Positions 18,401 through 26,377 of a stretch of DNA of 64,000 nucleotides are shown here, in pieces; the stretch's first letter is position 1; every line of letters starts with the position of its first letter. The DNA lies in the NCBI GenBank assembly GCA_050633325.1, contig JBOEGH010000008.1:124001-188000 (forward strand), in the 5' to 3' direction. Source of the DNA: UBA1672 sp050633325. Lineage in GTDB: Bacteria > Pseudomonadota > Alphaproteobacteria > Micavibrionales > Micavibrionaceae. The position numbers were made by a program, and so were the translations under genes. The notes beneath the pieces were generated by a model, which saw only the letters and a program-made list of their open reading frames with translations, was not told the origin of the DNA and made no database searches.

Positions 18401-18557
18401 TCTGTCTGAGACATCAGAGCAAGCGCAGTACCTTATACCAGCTGCGGTTTCATTGGCATATGGAGAAATTTTTGCAACAACAATAACATTGATCCTGATA
18501 CCTGTGTTGATCGCTATCAGTGCGGATATAAGTAAATTTTTACCAAAAAATAGGTAA
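15453..18557 (+). CDS. RND efflux permease (HAE1/AcrB superfamily)
   Basis: The proton-driven inner-membrane pump of the tripartite system, 1034 residues. It has the usual 12-helix layout with two large periplasmic loops: the first helix (about residues 14-32, PVAANLIMAVILISGY), helix cluster around 330-470 and a second around 860-1020. The proton-relay motif is present in helix 4 (GILVDDAVVVGE). The C-terminal half has the matching ALTGVVVNDSLVMM. It ends the operon. Substrates cannot be predicted; the adjacent TetR repressor suggests induction by a toxic small molecule. The periplasmic parts are closer to the general HAE1 group than to metal exporters, judged by the absence of obvious Met-rich segments. 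Confidence 0.94.
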   Translation: MHALTNWFIRNPVAANLIMAVILISGYLTLTSIRIEGFPKLPADTITIETSFVNSYATQVDEQVTQKIEKALEGLDGVKKVISTSVDGHSSVHVQKNSDIKLQKLLDDIRIRIDGVATLPQSAERPVITRNDFDFPAMTVQLYGQTEQITLQRLSLRLKEELLEQPEISRLQIWGQKEPEIRIEVKPYILEKYNLSIQDVIAKIRESSLLFESGTLKTKGGHISLRADNQAYFQRDFAKIPIIDRHDGAQIFLGDIAAIVDDYEDDDVIVRFDGVPAVGMEVLIGRKENLLDIAVVVNKVVEQFRTQIPPEVNVSIWGDSSVYISERLSLLQKNAIQGLILVMVLLALFLNVKLAFWVAMGIPISVAGAMAVMGTKWIDFSLNDITTFGFIIALGILVDDAVVVGESVFEERRKHKDPIVGTQKGVGRVATATIFGVLTTVAAFYPMLLINNAMGKILASFSGVVILALLFSLFESKFILPAHLAHISLDKSKNSNLVSRIWGRIQGVAQGGLNHFRYKIYAPVLEWSIKQRYAIFILFLAAATLGIGLVVKGKVNVVFFQEVPGQLITVKVEMDARAPYKMTLNNINLIEDIGNQINEEYVAKGIVDEKPIAHILTVVSGAYKGEIIAELTPSAIRENLNSTDIMKLWQERVGRLEGTTNLSFFGFEETGGGFAIRLFSKDGQALRAASDEVMGYLQGIEGVRNLRDTLKGGKPELHLKVKPEALHLGFTPETLSMQIGNRFGGAEAQRIQRKGQEVKVIVKNTADARRTMDDLMQTRLKSNDGKWFPLISVASFSSGYATDYISRYNGKRVNTVQANIDKSVVSPSEISQSLFETLVPKLQEKYPVVEVKPGGELEEEGELKGSLIRALIMTCIMIYVLMAIPLKSYMQPFVIMSVVPFGFVGATLGHYIMGLPLSLLSFFGMLALTGVVVNDSLVMMTRYNQARSEEGMNVHDAVFAAGVGRFQAIFLTTVTTVAGLMPLLSETSEQAQYLIPAAVSLAYGEIFATTITLILIPVLIAISADISKFLPKNR

Positions 18558-18658
18558 GAATTTTATGTTTGGCATAGTCGTATAATCGTGTTTCTTTGAA
18601 ATCTAAGCCGTTGTCTTTTTTAACCTGTATCTATATAGAAAACCTTATTTTTTGAGCC

Positions 18659-18680
18659 ATAATATTGAGTAAAATATTAT
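18659..18680. repeat. AT-rich inverted repeat in the 18558-18825 gap
   Basis: ATAATATT (18659-18666) and AATATTAT (18673-18680) are perfect 8-base arms around a 6-base loop. It lies in the 268-base gap between the RND operon and the RNA methyltransferase gene. It may be an operator; without a T run it is a poor terminator. Nothing else is recognised in the gap. Confidence 0.35.
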
Positions 18681-18825
18681 CCTCATAAATGGCGTAGTGG
18701 TAAGTCTCTTAAAAACAAATAATGTATTTAAAAATAAATGCGGTTTATTAATTATCGTAAAGCTGAAACTATAACTATAACGGAATTCAAAAGCACTGAA
18801 TTTTAGACAGGAAGATATATATTAA

Positions 18826-19929
18826 ATGAGTTTTGAAATTTTTCTTGCCACTGCACCAGGTTTGGAAAACTTGCTATATGATGAAGTACGCACCAAAGGA
18901 TTTAAACAGGTAAAAGTTATTAGGGGCGGTGTGACAATCAAAGGGGGCTGGCCAGAAGTATGGCGTGCAAATCTTTGGATTCGAGGCGCATCCCGCGTTC
19001 TAGCCCGCATCTCCTCGTTCCGAGTATTACATCTTGCACAGTTAGATATGCGCTCTCATGAGATATCTTGGGGTGATATTCTCAATCCTGGTTGCCCCTT
19101 TCGTGTGGAAGTTACTTGTTCTAAATCCCGTATATATCATTCTGATGCCGCAGCTGAACGAATTAAAAAAGCAATCACGGATACATTAAAATCCCCTTAT
19201 TCAGCAGATGCTGAGGTCACCATTATGGCACGTATTCATCGGGATATGTGTACAATCAGTGTGGATACATCTGGCGTGTTATTGCATAAGCGGGGCTTTA
19301 AGGAACATATAAATAAAGCGCCAATGCGCGAAAATATGGCGGCTCTTTTCCTTCTGGCATGTGGATATAAAGGCACCGAACCTGTTTTTGACCCAATGTG
19401 CGGTTCTGGTACTTTTGTTATCGAAGCAGCAGAAATTGCAGCGCGTCTTAATCCAGGAAGAGAGCGCAAATTTGCATTTGAAAAATTAGTGACATTCGAC
19501 CCGATAGAGTGGGAGAAAATGCGAAAGGTTGAGAGACAAGCGAATACTGATGTTCAGTGCTATGGCAGCGACAGAGATGGTGGCGCGGTAAAGATGAGCG
19601 CAGAAAGTGCAGTACGGGCAGGAGTTGATGACTTCACGGAGTTTAAGCAACAAACGATTAGCGACATTAACCCGCCGCCCGGCGCGCCTGGTCTTGTCAT
19701 TCTTAATCCTCCTTATGGCACTCGTATGGGTGAAACAAAAAAATTGGTGCCGCTCTACCAAACAATGGGCACAGTATTGCGCAGCCGTTTTTCAGGATGG
19801 CGCGTGGGTATTATTACGGCCGATGCAGCATTAGCGAACGCAACAGGGTTATCATTTGTGCCTGTGAACGCGCCAGTGAAACATGGGGGCTTGCGCATAA
19901 GCTTGTTCCAGACAAATCCCCTTCCATAA
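18826..19929 (+). CDS. THUMP-domain class I RNA methyltransferase (RlmL/YpsC-like)
   Basis: A SAM-dependent N2-guanine methyltransferase, probably acting on 23S rRNA. The 367-residue product begins with a ferredoxin-like/THUMP region (residues 1-155, FFLATAPGLENLLYDEV-like start) and continues with the methyltransferase domain: motif I FDPMCGSGTFVIEAA (about 190-205) and the catalytic LNPPYGTRMG (about 287-296). The NPPY motif is typical of N-methyltransferases. It corresponds to the N-terminal half of the E. coli RlmKL fusion; no RlmK part is fused here. The ribosome binding site AGGAAG is about 11 bases from the ATG. The gene is isolated. Confidence 0.92.
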   Translation: MSFEIFLATAPGLENLLYDEVRTKGFKQVKVIRGGVTIKGGWPEVWRANLWIRGASRVLARISSFRVLHLAQLDMRSHEISWGDILNPGCPFRVEVTCSKSRIYHSDAAAERIKKAITDTLKSPYSADAEVTIMARIHRDMCTISVDTSGVLLHKRGFKEHINKAPMRENMAALFLLACGYKGTEPVFDPMCGSGTFVIEAAEIAARLNPGRERKFAFEKLVTFDPIEWEKMRKVERQANTDVQCYGSDRDGGAVKMSAESAVRAGVDDFTEFKQQTISDINPPPGAPGLVILNPPYGTRMGETKKLVPLYQTMGTVLRSRFSGWRVGIITADAALANATGLSFVPVNAPVKHGGLRISLFQTNPLP

Positions 19930-20100
19930 GATAAGCTATGAAATCATTAATTTTTACGTATGACATTTGATCAGGTTATGTTTGTTCTTTACGGACGGAT
20001 TTTTTTATATTTAGGTGATTTCTTGTAAGTTGCCTTTTTAAAAATATTGCAGATATAGTCGCAAATATTATAGAATATAATTAAATAAAAAGGGTGCGGC

Positions 20101-21006
20101 GTGGAACCACAAGATTACATTGATCAAAAAGTGGCCGAGGGCAATGATATTGTTTTCGGTGAGCAGCACGAGTCGATCTCCGCGACGCTTGGTATGATGG
20201 AAGAGGCAATACGTAATAACCCATCCGGAGTACAGGCGGTATCTGTGGAATTTACTGCACTTCTTCAACCTTATTTCGATCAGGTCGCTGATGGATCGCT
20301 TAGTGTTGAAGACTTTACGCGTGTATCTCGTATAACCAATGAGCAAGAATATATGGATATTGCCGGAAGGTTTAATGCCGTAGAGCGTATATCTGACGAT
20401 CAATTTAATCAGATTGTCAAATCTGCTGAGTCTAGTATTGACGCAGTTTTAAGTGGCGTTAATAATGATTATTATCCGGCCGAAAGGCGGGCTATTGATG
20501 CCGATGCTTATGGAGCTTTGCATTCTTTAATTACAACAGCATCTGAAAATGATATTGCCGTCATCGCAAATGATATAGGGCGTGAGGTATTACCACTTAA
20601 CTTGGTAAATGAAATGACGGTGGCTGATCTAATTGGAAGAATGGATGATACAACAGATGGTGACCAATTAAGTAACCAAGTAGACCTTAATTCAAATAAA
20701 TCTATCTTGGTTCACCGTGGGGCATTTCATGTTTGGGACATTACAAGTGATGCCGATAGTTCATTGAATAATGTAGGCAAGGGCATTGATGATTATTTGG
20801 AAAAAAATGGCAGAAATGTGATTGTAATAGGCAGTTATGATTCTTTAGAAATATTAGCCAAAGAAGTCGATAATATACAAAGTTCCGATATGACGGTGGC
20901 TGATCCTTCTGATGCAACCGTGATAAACGGGCAGTTAACTAATCAGTCTGATTTGGGAATTGTCGGTGCTGTGCCATCTGCGCTTGGCGGGGCATCGAAG
21001 CCTTAA
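20101..21006 (+). CDS. GEQH protein, TIKI/ChaN/TraB-like fold (uncharacterised)
   Basis: The 301-residue product starts at a GTG with an AAAAGGGTG ribosome binding site. It shows the sparse signature of the TIKI/TraB/ChaN/EreA group: GEQH at residues 20-23 (DIVFGEQHES), a glutamate after a hydrophobic strand (AVSVEF, Glu50), a central strand DIAVIANDIG (151-160) and a second Gx2H motif GAFH at 207-210 (SILVHRGAFH). Members of this group include putative proteases and haem-binding proteins, and these residues form the active site. There is no signal peptide or membrane helix, so it should be cytoplasmic, unlike TIKI or ChaN. The last 50 residues (ending GALGGASKP-like) look disordered. It ends one base from the opposing pseudouridine synthase gene. 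The fold is inferred from motifs; substrate unknown. Confidence 0.6.
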   Translation: MEPQDYIDQKVAEGNDIVFGEQHESISATLGMMEEAIRNNPSGVQAVSVEFTALLQPYFDQVADGSLSVEDFTRVSRITNEQEYMDIAGRFNAVERISDDQFNQIVKSAESSIDAVLSGVNNDYYPAERRAIDADAYGALHSLITTASENDIAVIANDIGREVLPLNLVNEMTVADLIGRMDDTTDGDQLSNQVDLNSNKSILVHRGAFHVWDITSDADSSLNNVGKGIDDYLEKNGRNVIVIGSYDSLEILAKEVDNIQSSDMTVADPSDATVINGQLTNQSDLGIVGAVPSALGGASKP

Positions 21007-21007
21007 T

Positions 21008-21874
21008 TTATGTATTTTCATGATGTAGTTGCAAATGTTCTGGCAATTCGTATTTACGATTAATTTGCGTGATAGGGCATGTAAAGCTAAGGGAATATGC
21101 GCTTAACTGTAATCCTTCATATTGTGGGTCATCTTTGTCGGCCGATCCATGTAGCGTATCGCCAACAACAGGGAAGCCTTCGCGGCTCATATGAATACGA
21201 ATTTGATGTTTGCGTCCTGTTTTAATTGATATCTCAAGAAGTGACTGGTTTTTCTGTTGATCGTAATTCAATAGAATAGCAGTTGAATGTGCTTCTTTAC
21301 CGTCTATTTCACTATTAATGATTTTGGGTTCATTGGGAAATCTGCCTTCCACAATAACGCGGTAGCATTTGGATATATCTTTATTTTCAAAAAGTGAAGA
21401 CAGCTTGGCCGCTGCACTTTTCTTGTGTGCGATAAGCATTAATCCCCTTGCGGCGCGGTCGAGACGGTGGGTGATGAAGCAGTTTCTTTGTGGCTGTATT
21501 TCGAAAGGATCATTTGATTCTATCCATCGATTGATGGTGCAATGATCTCCCCATTTTGATCCTTGAGATAACATGGTTGGTGGCTTTGACCAGACGCTAT
21601 AATCTCCTTCATCCGCGATTAGAGTGGGGGTGGGAGGTGTTTCTTCTAAAACATGTTGGTTGTAGTAAAAATATATTGTGCTGTTTCGTTGTGGGATAGT
21701 ATCGGCACGACGTAACCTGCGAATTCCTTTGGTGTCTTCTATCCAAACCGCGCCCTTTTTCATTGCTTGCTTTATTGTTTGCTTGGAAAGGTTTGATCGC
21801 TCTGCCAGTAGGTTCGCGACCTTTGCATCTTGTGCAATTGTGTCGTCAATTAATATATGAAATTCCTGTTTCAT
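21008..21874 (-). CDS. RluA-family RNA pseudouridine synthase
   Basis: Isomerises uridine to pseudouridine in rRNA or tRNA. The 288-residue protein has an N-terminal S4-like region (residues about 15-50, VANLLAERSNLSKQTIKQAMKKGAV) and then the catalytic domain with HRLDRAARGL, in which the Asp is the nucleophile; the usual HRLDxxTSG is recognisable though Ala-Ala-Arg replaces the common Thr-Ser. Later motifs KCYRVIVEG and TGRKHQIRIH are intact. It lies 12 bases after thrC and is probably co-transcribed with it. The substrate position cannot be told from sequence alone. Confidence 0.9.
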   Translation of the reverse strand: MKQEFHILIDDTIAQDAKVANLLAERSNLSKQTIKQAMKKGAVWIEDTKGIRRLRRADTIPQRNSTIYFYYNQHVLEETPPTPTLIADEGDYSVWSKPPTMLSQGSKWGDHCTINRWIESNDPFEIQPQRNCFITHRLDRAARGLMLIAHKKSAAAKLSSLFENKDISKCYRVIVEGRFPNEPKIINSEIDGKEAHSTAILLNYDQQKNQSLLEISIKTGRKHQIRIHMSREGFPVVGDTLHGSADKDDPQYEGLQLSAYSLSFTCPITQINRKYELPEHLQLHHENT

Positions 21875-21886
21875 ATCTTTGACAGC

Positions 21887-23290
21887 TTATTTAACGCGCG
21901 TATTTGTTTTTACAAATTCCTGTACAGCGTCCAGATTATTATCTTGCTCGCTCATGAATTCTTCACGTTCCATTAGGTCTGATAGATGATCGGGTAATTC
22001 GGGATGTATTCCTATGGCTTTTTTAACTGCATCAGGGAATTTCGCAGGATGTGCCGTCGCAAGTAAGACAACATTGCCATCGTTATCTTTGGCAATTTCC
22101 TTTGCGCCTTTAAGGCCAACAGCAGTATGAGGGTCTAAGACATACCCTGTTGCCTCATAGCATTCCTTTATTAGGTCTAATGTTTCGTCGTCATTTGTGC
22201 TTACGGCCGTAAATTGTGCGCGTGATGCATCTAAATCAGAGTCACTGATAGAGAACTCTCCATCTTCTTTGAATGTATTCATCAGGTCTTGTATTCTTTG
22301 TGGGTCGCGTCCCAATAGATCGAACAGGTATCTCTCAAAGTTGCTGGATATTTGGATATCCATTGATGGGCTGATTGTTGCGTGCGCATCGCCTAAAGTC
22401 ATACTGCCGGTTTTTATAAATCGTGTAAGAATGTCATTTTTATTTGTTGATATACCCAGAGTTTTTATCGGTAGTCCCATATTTTGTGCACAATACGCGG
22501 CAAAGACATTTCCAAAATTGCCGGTTGGTACAACGAACGATATTTCCTTTTCGGGTGCACCTAATTTAATGGCAGTGGCAAAGTAATAAACAATTTGCGC
22601 CATAATGCGCGCCCAATTGATTGAATTAACAGCAGATATGTTAACGCCATTTCTGAAATCCGTATCATTGAACATCGCCTTCACCATGTTCTGGCAATCA
22701 TCAAACGTGCCGTTGAGGGCGATGTTGTGAACATTAGGGGCATTAACACTGGTCATTTGTTTGCGTTGCACATCTGAAACGCGACCCTTTGGGTGTAGGA
22801 TGAATATGTCTATATTATCGCAAGTCTTACATCCTTCGATCGCGGCTGATCCTGTATCTCCGCTGGTTGCGCCAACAATAGTAACGCGTTCATTACGTTT
22901 GCTTAAGATATGGTCAAATAATCTGCCAAGAAGTTGTAAGGCCACATCTTTAAATGCAATTGTCGGCCCGTGGAACTGTTCCATCACATGAATGTTGCCG
23001 GCTTCATACCCTGTTAAGTGATGCAACGGCGTTACGTCCTCGTGACGAAAGGTTGCATATGTTTGCGAAATGATAGATTTAAAATCATCGCGGTCTATGC
23101 TTCCTTCAACAAAGGGGTACATAACGATTTCAGCAATTTCGATATATGATTTTCCTGTAAGTGAGGCAAGGTCAATTTTAGGCCAAGTCTCTGGTACATA
23201 AAGACCACCATCAGGCGCAAGGCCGTTAAGTAACACTTGTTCAAAATTCTGGGGCTCGCCCCCACCACGTGTGGAAATATATCTGATCAT
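21887..23290 (-). CDS. thrC: Threonine synthase
   Basis: PLP enzyme that converts O-phospho-homoserine to threonine and phosphate, the last step of threonine synthesis. The 467-residue product begins MIRYISTRGG, the typical start, and has PTIAFKDVALQLLG with PLP-binding Lys114, GATSGDTGSAAIEG for phosphate binding and VPTGNFGNVFAAY. Its length fits the longer fungal/proteobacterial type of the enzyme. It is followed after 12 bases by the pseudouridine synthase gene; the SPFH gene upstream ends 47 bases away. No leader peptide or attenuator is visible upstream. Confident assignment. Confidence 0.97.
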   Translation of the reverse strand: MIRYISTRGGGEPQNFEQVLLNGLAPDGGLYVPETWPKIDLASLTGKSYIEIAEIVMYPFVEGSIDRDDFKSIISQTYATFRHEDVTPLHHLTGYEAGNIHVMEQFHGPTIAFKDVALQLLGRLFDHILSKRNERVTIVGATSGDTGSAAIEGCKTCDNIDIFILHPKGRVSDVQRKQMTSVNAPNVHNIALNGTFDDCQNMVKAMFNDTDFRNGVNISAVNSINWARIMAQIVYYFATAIKLGAPEKEISFVVPTGNFGNVFAAYCAQNMGLPIKTLGISTNKNDILTRFIKTGSMTLGDAHATISPSMDIQISSNFERYLFDLLGRDPQRIQDLMNTFKEDGEFSISDSDLDASRAQFTAVSTNDDETLDLIKECYEATGYVLDPHTAVGLKGAKEIAKDNDGNVVLLATAHPAKFPDAVKKAIGIHPELPDHLSDLMEREEFMSEQDNNLDAVQEFVKTNTRVK

Positions 23291-23337
23291 GAATCAATTT
23301 TTAGGGTTTTAAATCCATTAAGTCAATCCAGAATTAA

Positions 23338-24684
23338 CTATGATTTACCATCACTATCTGACTTATCCTGTTGAACACCAAACTTCTTTAGCAAGCCTTG
23401 ACCTTGTTCAGTTTGCGATAAGCCTTCTAACATAGCGCCAAGCTCTGTTCCGCCTTTAGAGGAGAACAAATCCATGACATTAGTTACGCCTTGAACGGGA
23501 TCGCCTGTATTGGCAATGATCTTGATCTCAGCAACTTTTAAGGCCTCCGCTTGTTCCAGTCCAACCGCCTGATTGGCCGAGATATTTTCAACGCCAAGCA
23601 AGTATGTTTGGTAGCCCTCGTTTTCGCCAATTTCTTGCGCCAGAGCAATTTGTGCCTGAACAGGGGCCAGTTGCATTGCTTTTTCTGCGTCTGCTTTTGC
23701 CTCACCCTCTACCTTTATTCCTTCTGCCTCTTTTTTCTTGGCTTCCAGATCACCAGCAGCACGCAAAATAGTGGTTTGTTTATCCTCATCGGCTTTAACA
23801 ACGTTCATGTCTTTGGTGATTTCCGCACGCTTAACGTCATTAACCTGAACAACGGCCATTTCTTTTTCTTTGGTAACGCGCTGTTGCTCTTTAATTTGTT
23901 GTTGAGCTTGTTCATTTGCGATACCAACGGCTTTTTCTTTTTCGGCTGTGCGTTCACCAACGGCTTGTTTTGCTTGTTGGTCGCGAATGTCACGTTCACG
24001 CAAAGCGTCAATTTCTGCGATTTCGGCATCCTTAATGTTATTTGCAACTTCCTTACGGCTTTCCATTTCTATTAAGGACTTTTTCTTTTCCATGATGTTA
24101 TGAACAACACGGTTTTCCGGTGCATCGCGAATATCCATTAATTCTATATTTTTAACCGGAACGACACCCCAACTAGTAAGTTGGTCTTTTACTGCATCTG
24201 TAAATTGTTCGCCATATATGCTTCGTTCTAGCATTATGCGATCAATATCATGTGATGCCAATATAGTACGAACGGCACCCTGTACGATAGAAAGCAATTG
24301 ATATTCTAGCTCTTTAAAACTCTCAACACGTTGTGCGGCAAGGTTACTGTCACTAATTCTGAAGAACGCAACGATATCGACAACGAAAGGAACACGTCCC
24401 ACGTCATATGCTTCATATGCGCTGAGTGTTAGGTCGAAAACAGACACGGGCATAACGATTTTTGTTATACCATAAATTGGAATCCATGATGGCCATTCAT
24501 AATATGTGTTACCATTCTTTGTGTCTTTACCGTAGGATCTAGTTCTTTTAGTTGATTGTACGATGTGGACTTCGTTTGTTGGTACAACGCGCCTTAAAAA
24601 TAGTGCGGTCACAACCGTCAAGCATACTAATGCTATTAGTGCTGTTATTGATCCTGTTATTGTTAAGAATGATGAAAATTCCAT
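23338..24684 (-). CDS. SPFH/band-7 (flotillin-like) membrane protein
   Basis: A 448-residue membrane-bound scaffold-type protein. One N-terminal helix (about residues 8-30) anchors it; the SPFH domain follows (VMPVSVFDLTLSAYEAYD, FVVDIVAFFRISD), then a long charged coiled-coil from about 200 to 340, rich in Glu, Lys, Gln and Ala (the flotillin-like repeat region), and a C-terminal tail. Flotillins organise membrane microdomains and often pair with an NfeD protein; no nfeD gene is seen here. It is probably transcribed on its own or with thrC downstream. Function is inferred from the family. Confidence 0.9.
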   Translation of the reverse strand: MEFSSFLTITGSITALIALVCLTVVTALFLRRVVPTNEVHIVQSTKRTRSYGKDTKNGNTYYEWPSWIPIYGITKIVMPVSVFDLTLSAYEAYDVGRVPFVVDIVAFFRISDSNLAAQRVESFKELEYQLLSIVQGAVRTILASHDIDRIMLERSIYGEQFTDAVKDQLTSWGVVPVKNIELMDIRDAPENRVVHNIMEKKKSLIEMESRKEVANNIKDAEIAEIDALRERDIRDQQAKQAVGERTAEKEKAVGIANEQAQQQIKEQQRVTKEKEMAVVQVNDVKRAEITKDMNVVKADEDKQTTILRAAGDLEAKKKEAEGIKVEGEAKADAEKAMQLAPVQAQIALAQEIGENEGYQTYLLGVENISANQAVGLEQAEALKVAEIKIIANTGDPVQGVTNVMDLFSSKGGTELGAMLEGLSQTEQGQGLLKKFGVQQDKSDSDGKS

Positions 24685-24781
24685 TAGAATGCTTTCTTTA
24701 CTAAAGTTTATGTAACATTTTTTAACACAACCTCACTTTGTATAGCAAAGTAAAATGATAATTCAGAGATCGTATAATATG

Positions 24782-25336
24782 TCAGATAAGGTTAATAAAA
24801 TGTTTATGCATTGTAGATGGGTAATCCATCGTTAATTCAGGGTGGAAGGTACTGGCTATTTTATTGCCATACTCTACCCATACCGGTGAGTTTTCATGAC
24901 TTGCCAAAATAGTAACATCAGCGGATATATCTGTTATAATCGGCGCACGTATAAAGGAAACATTATAGCCGTTAATTGGTGCATGATGGCTGTCCAATTG
25001 TCTGCCATAGCCATTTCTTTGTATGGATATGGGCAGTAGGCCAAATGATCTTTGTGACGGATTTTCAACTTTTTCGGCCATTAAAATAGACCCTGCGCAT
25101 ATACCCCAAACAGGCTTTTTTTCGAATTGTTCGGTTAATATGTCCCACAATTCAAAACGTTCAATCAGTTTGAGCATAGTAGTGCTTTCCCCACCGGGGA
25201 TAATGAATGCATCAACCTTTTCGAAGTCTTCTTTTGTTTTAACGGCTTTGAACTGTGCGCCGCATGCTTCTATATGTGGTTTGTGTGGGGTAACTGCCCC
25301 TTGTAAGGCAAGTACCCCAATAATAGGAGTGGCCAT
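24782..25336 (-). CDS. pdxT: Pyridoxal 5'-phosphate synthase glutaminase subunit
   Basis: Class I glutamine amidotransferase that releases ammonia from glutamine for PdxS. The 184-residue product shows IPGGESTTMLKL, the nucleophile Cys in WGICAGSILM and the His-Glu of the triad in STFHPELT. An in-frame TTG nine bases upstream is less likely as start than the ATG at 25336, which lies 2 bases after the pdxS stop, so translation is probably coupled. All catalytic residues are present and the length is normal. PdxT works only with PdxS, which is encoded immediately upstream. Confidence 0.95.
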   Translation of the reverse strand: MATPIIGVLALQGAVTPHKPHIEACGAQFKAVKTKEDFEKVDAFIIPGGESTTMLKLIERFELWDILTEQFEKKPVWGICAGSILMAEKVENPSQRSFGLLPISIQRNGYGRQLDSHHAPINGYNVSFIRAPIITDISADVTILASHENSPVWVEYGNKIASTFHPELTMDYPSTMHKHFINLI

Positions 25337-25338
25337 TA

Positions 25339-26238
25339 CTACCAACCGCGATTAGCCATAAGCATTGGTTCATCAATTTCACTGATTTCAGTACCGCGCA
25401 TTGCAACACCGCCGAGCTCTTTGGAAGCTTCTAAAACAATTGCAGGATTATCAAAGTGTGCTGTTGCTTTAACAATTGCTTTTGCAAATTTATCCGGGTT
25501 ATCAGATTTGAAGATACCTGATCCGACAAATACAGTTTCCGCGCCCAGTTGCATACACATCGCAGCATCAGCAGGTGTAGCAATACCGCCAGCAGCAAAA
25601 TTAGGAACAGGAAGTTTTCCTTCTGCACGAACTAGTTTCAATAATTCGTAAGGTGCGCCCATGTCACGTGCTGCTGTCATTAATTCTGCTTCATCCATAT
25701 TGCAAATCCACTTTATTTCTGCATTTATTTGGCGCATGTGGCGTACTGCTTCGACGATGTTACCTGTGCCAGGCTCACCTTTTGTGCGGACAAGCGCAGC
25801 ACCTTCACCTATACGGCGCAGTGCTTCACCAAGGTTTTTAGCGCCACAAACAAACGGAACTTTATAGTTAAATTTGTTTATGTGGTATTCTTCATCCGCT
25901 GGGGTTAGAACCTCAGATTCATCAATATAATCAACACCAATTGATTCAAGCAACTGTGCCTCAGCAAAGTGGCCGATACGACATTTAGCCATAACAGGAA
26001 TAGATACTGATTTCATAACTTCTTCGATCAGGTCTGGCGGGCTCATACGTGCAACGCCACCATCTTTACGGATGTCAGATGGAACACGTTCTAACGCCAT
26101 AACAGCAACTGCACCCGCGCCTTCGGCGACTTTGGCTTGTTCGGCTGTTACAACGTCCATAATTACGCCACCTTTAAGCATTTCTGCCAGTCCGGTCTTA
26201 AGGTTCATAACGTTTGCTGAGGATGACTTGTCGCCCAT
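25339..26238 (-). CDS. pdxS: Pyridoxal 5'-phosphate synthase lyase subunit
   Basis: Makes PLP directly from ribose 5-phosphate (or ribulose 5-phosphate), glyceraldehyde 3-phosphate and ammonia from PdxT. The frame is open further upstream, but the start at 26238 (MGDKSSSANVMNLKTG) has AAGGAATAGAG just before it. The very conserved sequences GGVIMDVVTAEQAKVAE, ALERVPSDIR, MAKCRIGHFAEAQ and FAAGGIATPADAAM are all present; the lysines that carry the substrates are included. This is the DXP-independent route, which is uncommon in proteobacteria, where the PdxA/PdxJ route is usual. It is divergent from a glycosyltransferase gene with 139 bases between. Confidence 0.97.
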   Translation of the reverse strand: MGDKSSSANVMNLKTGLAEMLKGGVIMDVVTAEQAKVAEGAGAVAVMALERVPSDIRKDGGVARMSPPDLIEEVMKSVSIPVMAKCRIGHFAEAQLLESIGVDYIDESEVLTPADEEYHINKFNYKVPFVCGAKNLGEALRRIGEGAALVRTKGEPGTGNIVEAVRHMRQINAEIKWICNMDEAELMTAARDMGAPYELLKLVRAEGKLPVPNFAAGGIATPADAAMCMQLGAETVFVGSGIFKSDNPDKFAKAIVKATAHFDNPAIVLEASKELGGVAMRGTEISEIDEPMLMANRGW

Positions 26239-26377
26239 ATCTCTATTCCTTAAATAATTTTTTCGTATAAGGACGCTATTTATACATATAAAGACAAGCA
26301 ATGCAAAGGAAACTATGGCTTATATTGTCTATTTTCATAATGTTGATGTATGAAAAACGTCATGTTATACTTAGGTT

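Noticed and set aside
23551..24075. Long plus-strand ORF over the SPFH coiled-coil
   Set aside because: Phe/Leu-rich translation of the antisense of a Lys/Glu-rich region; no start signal.
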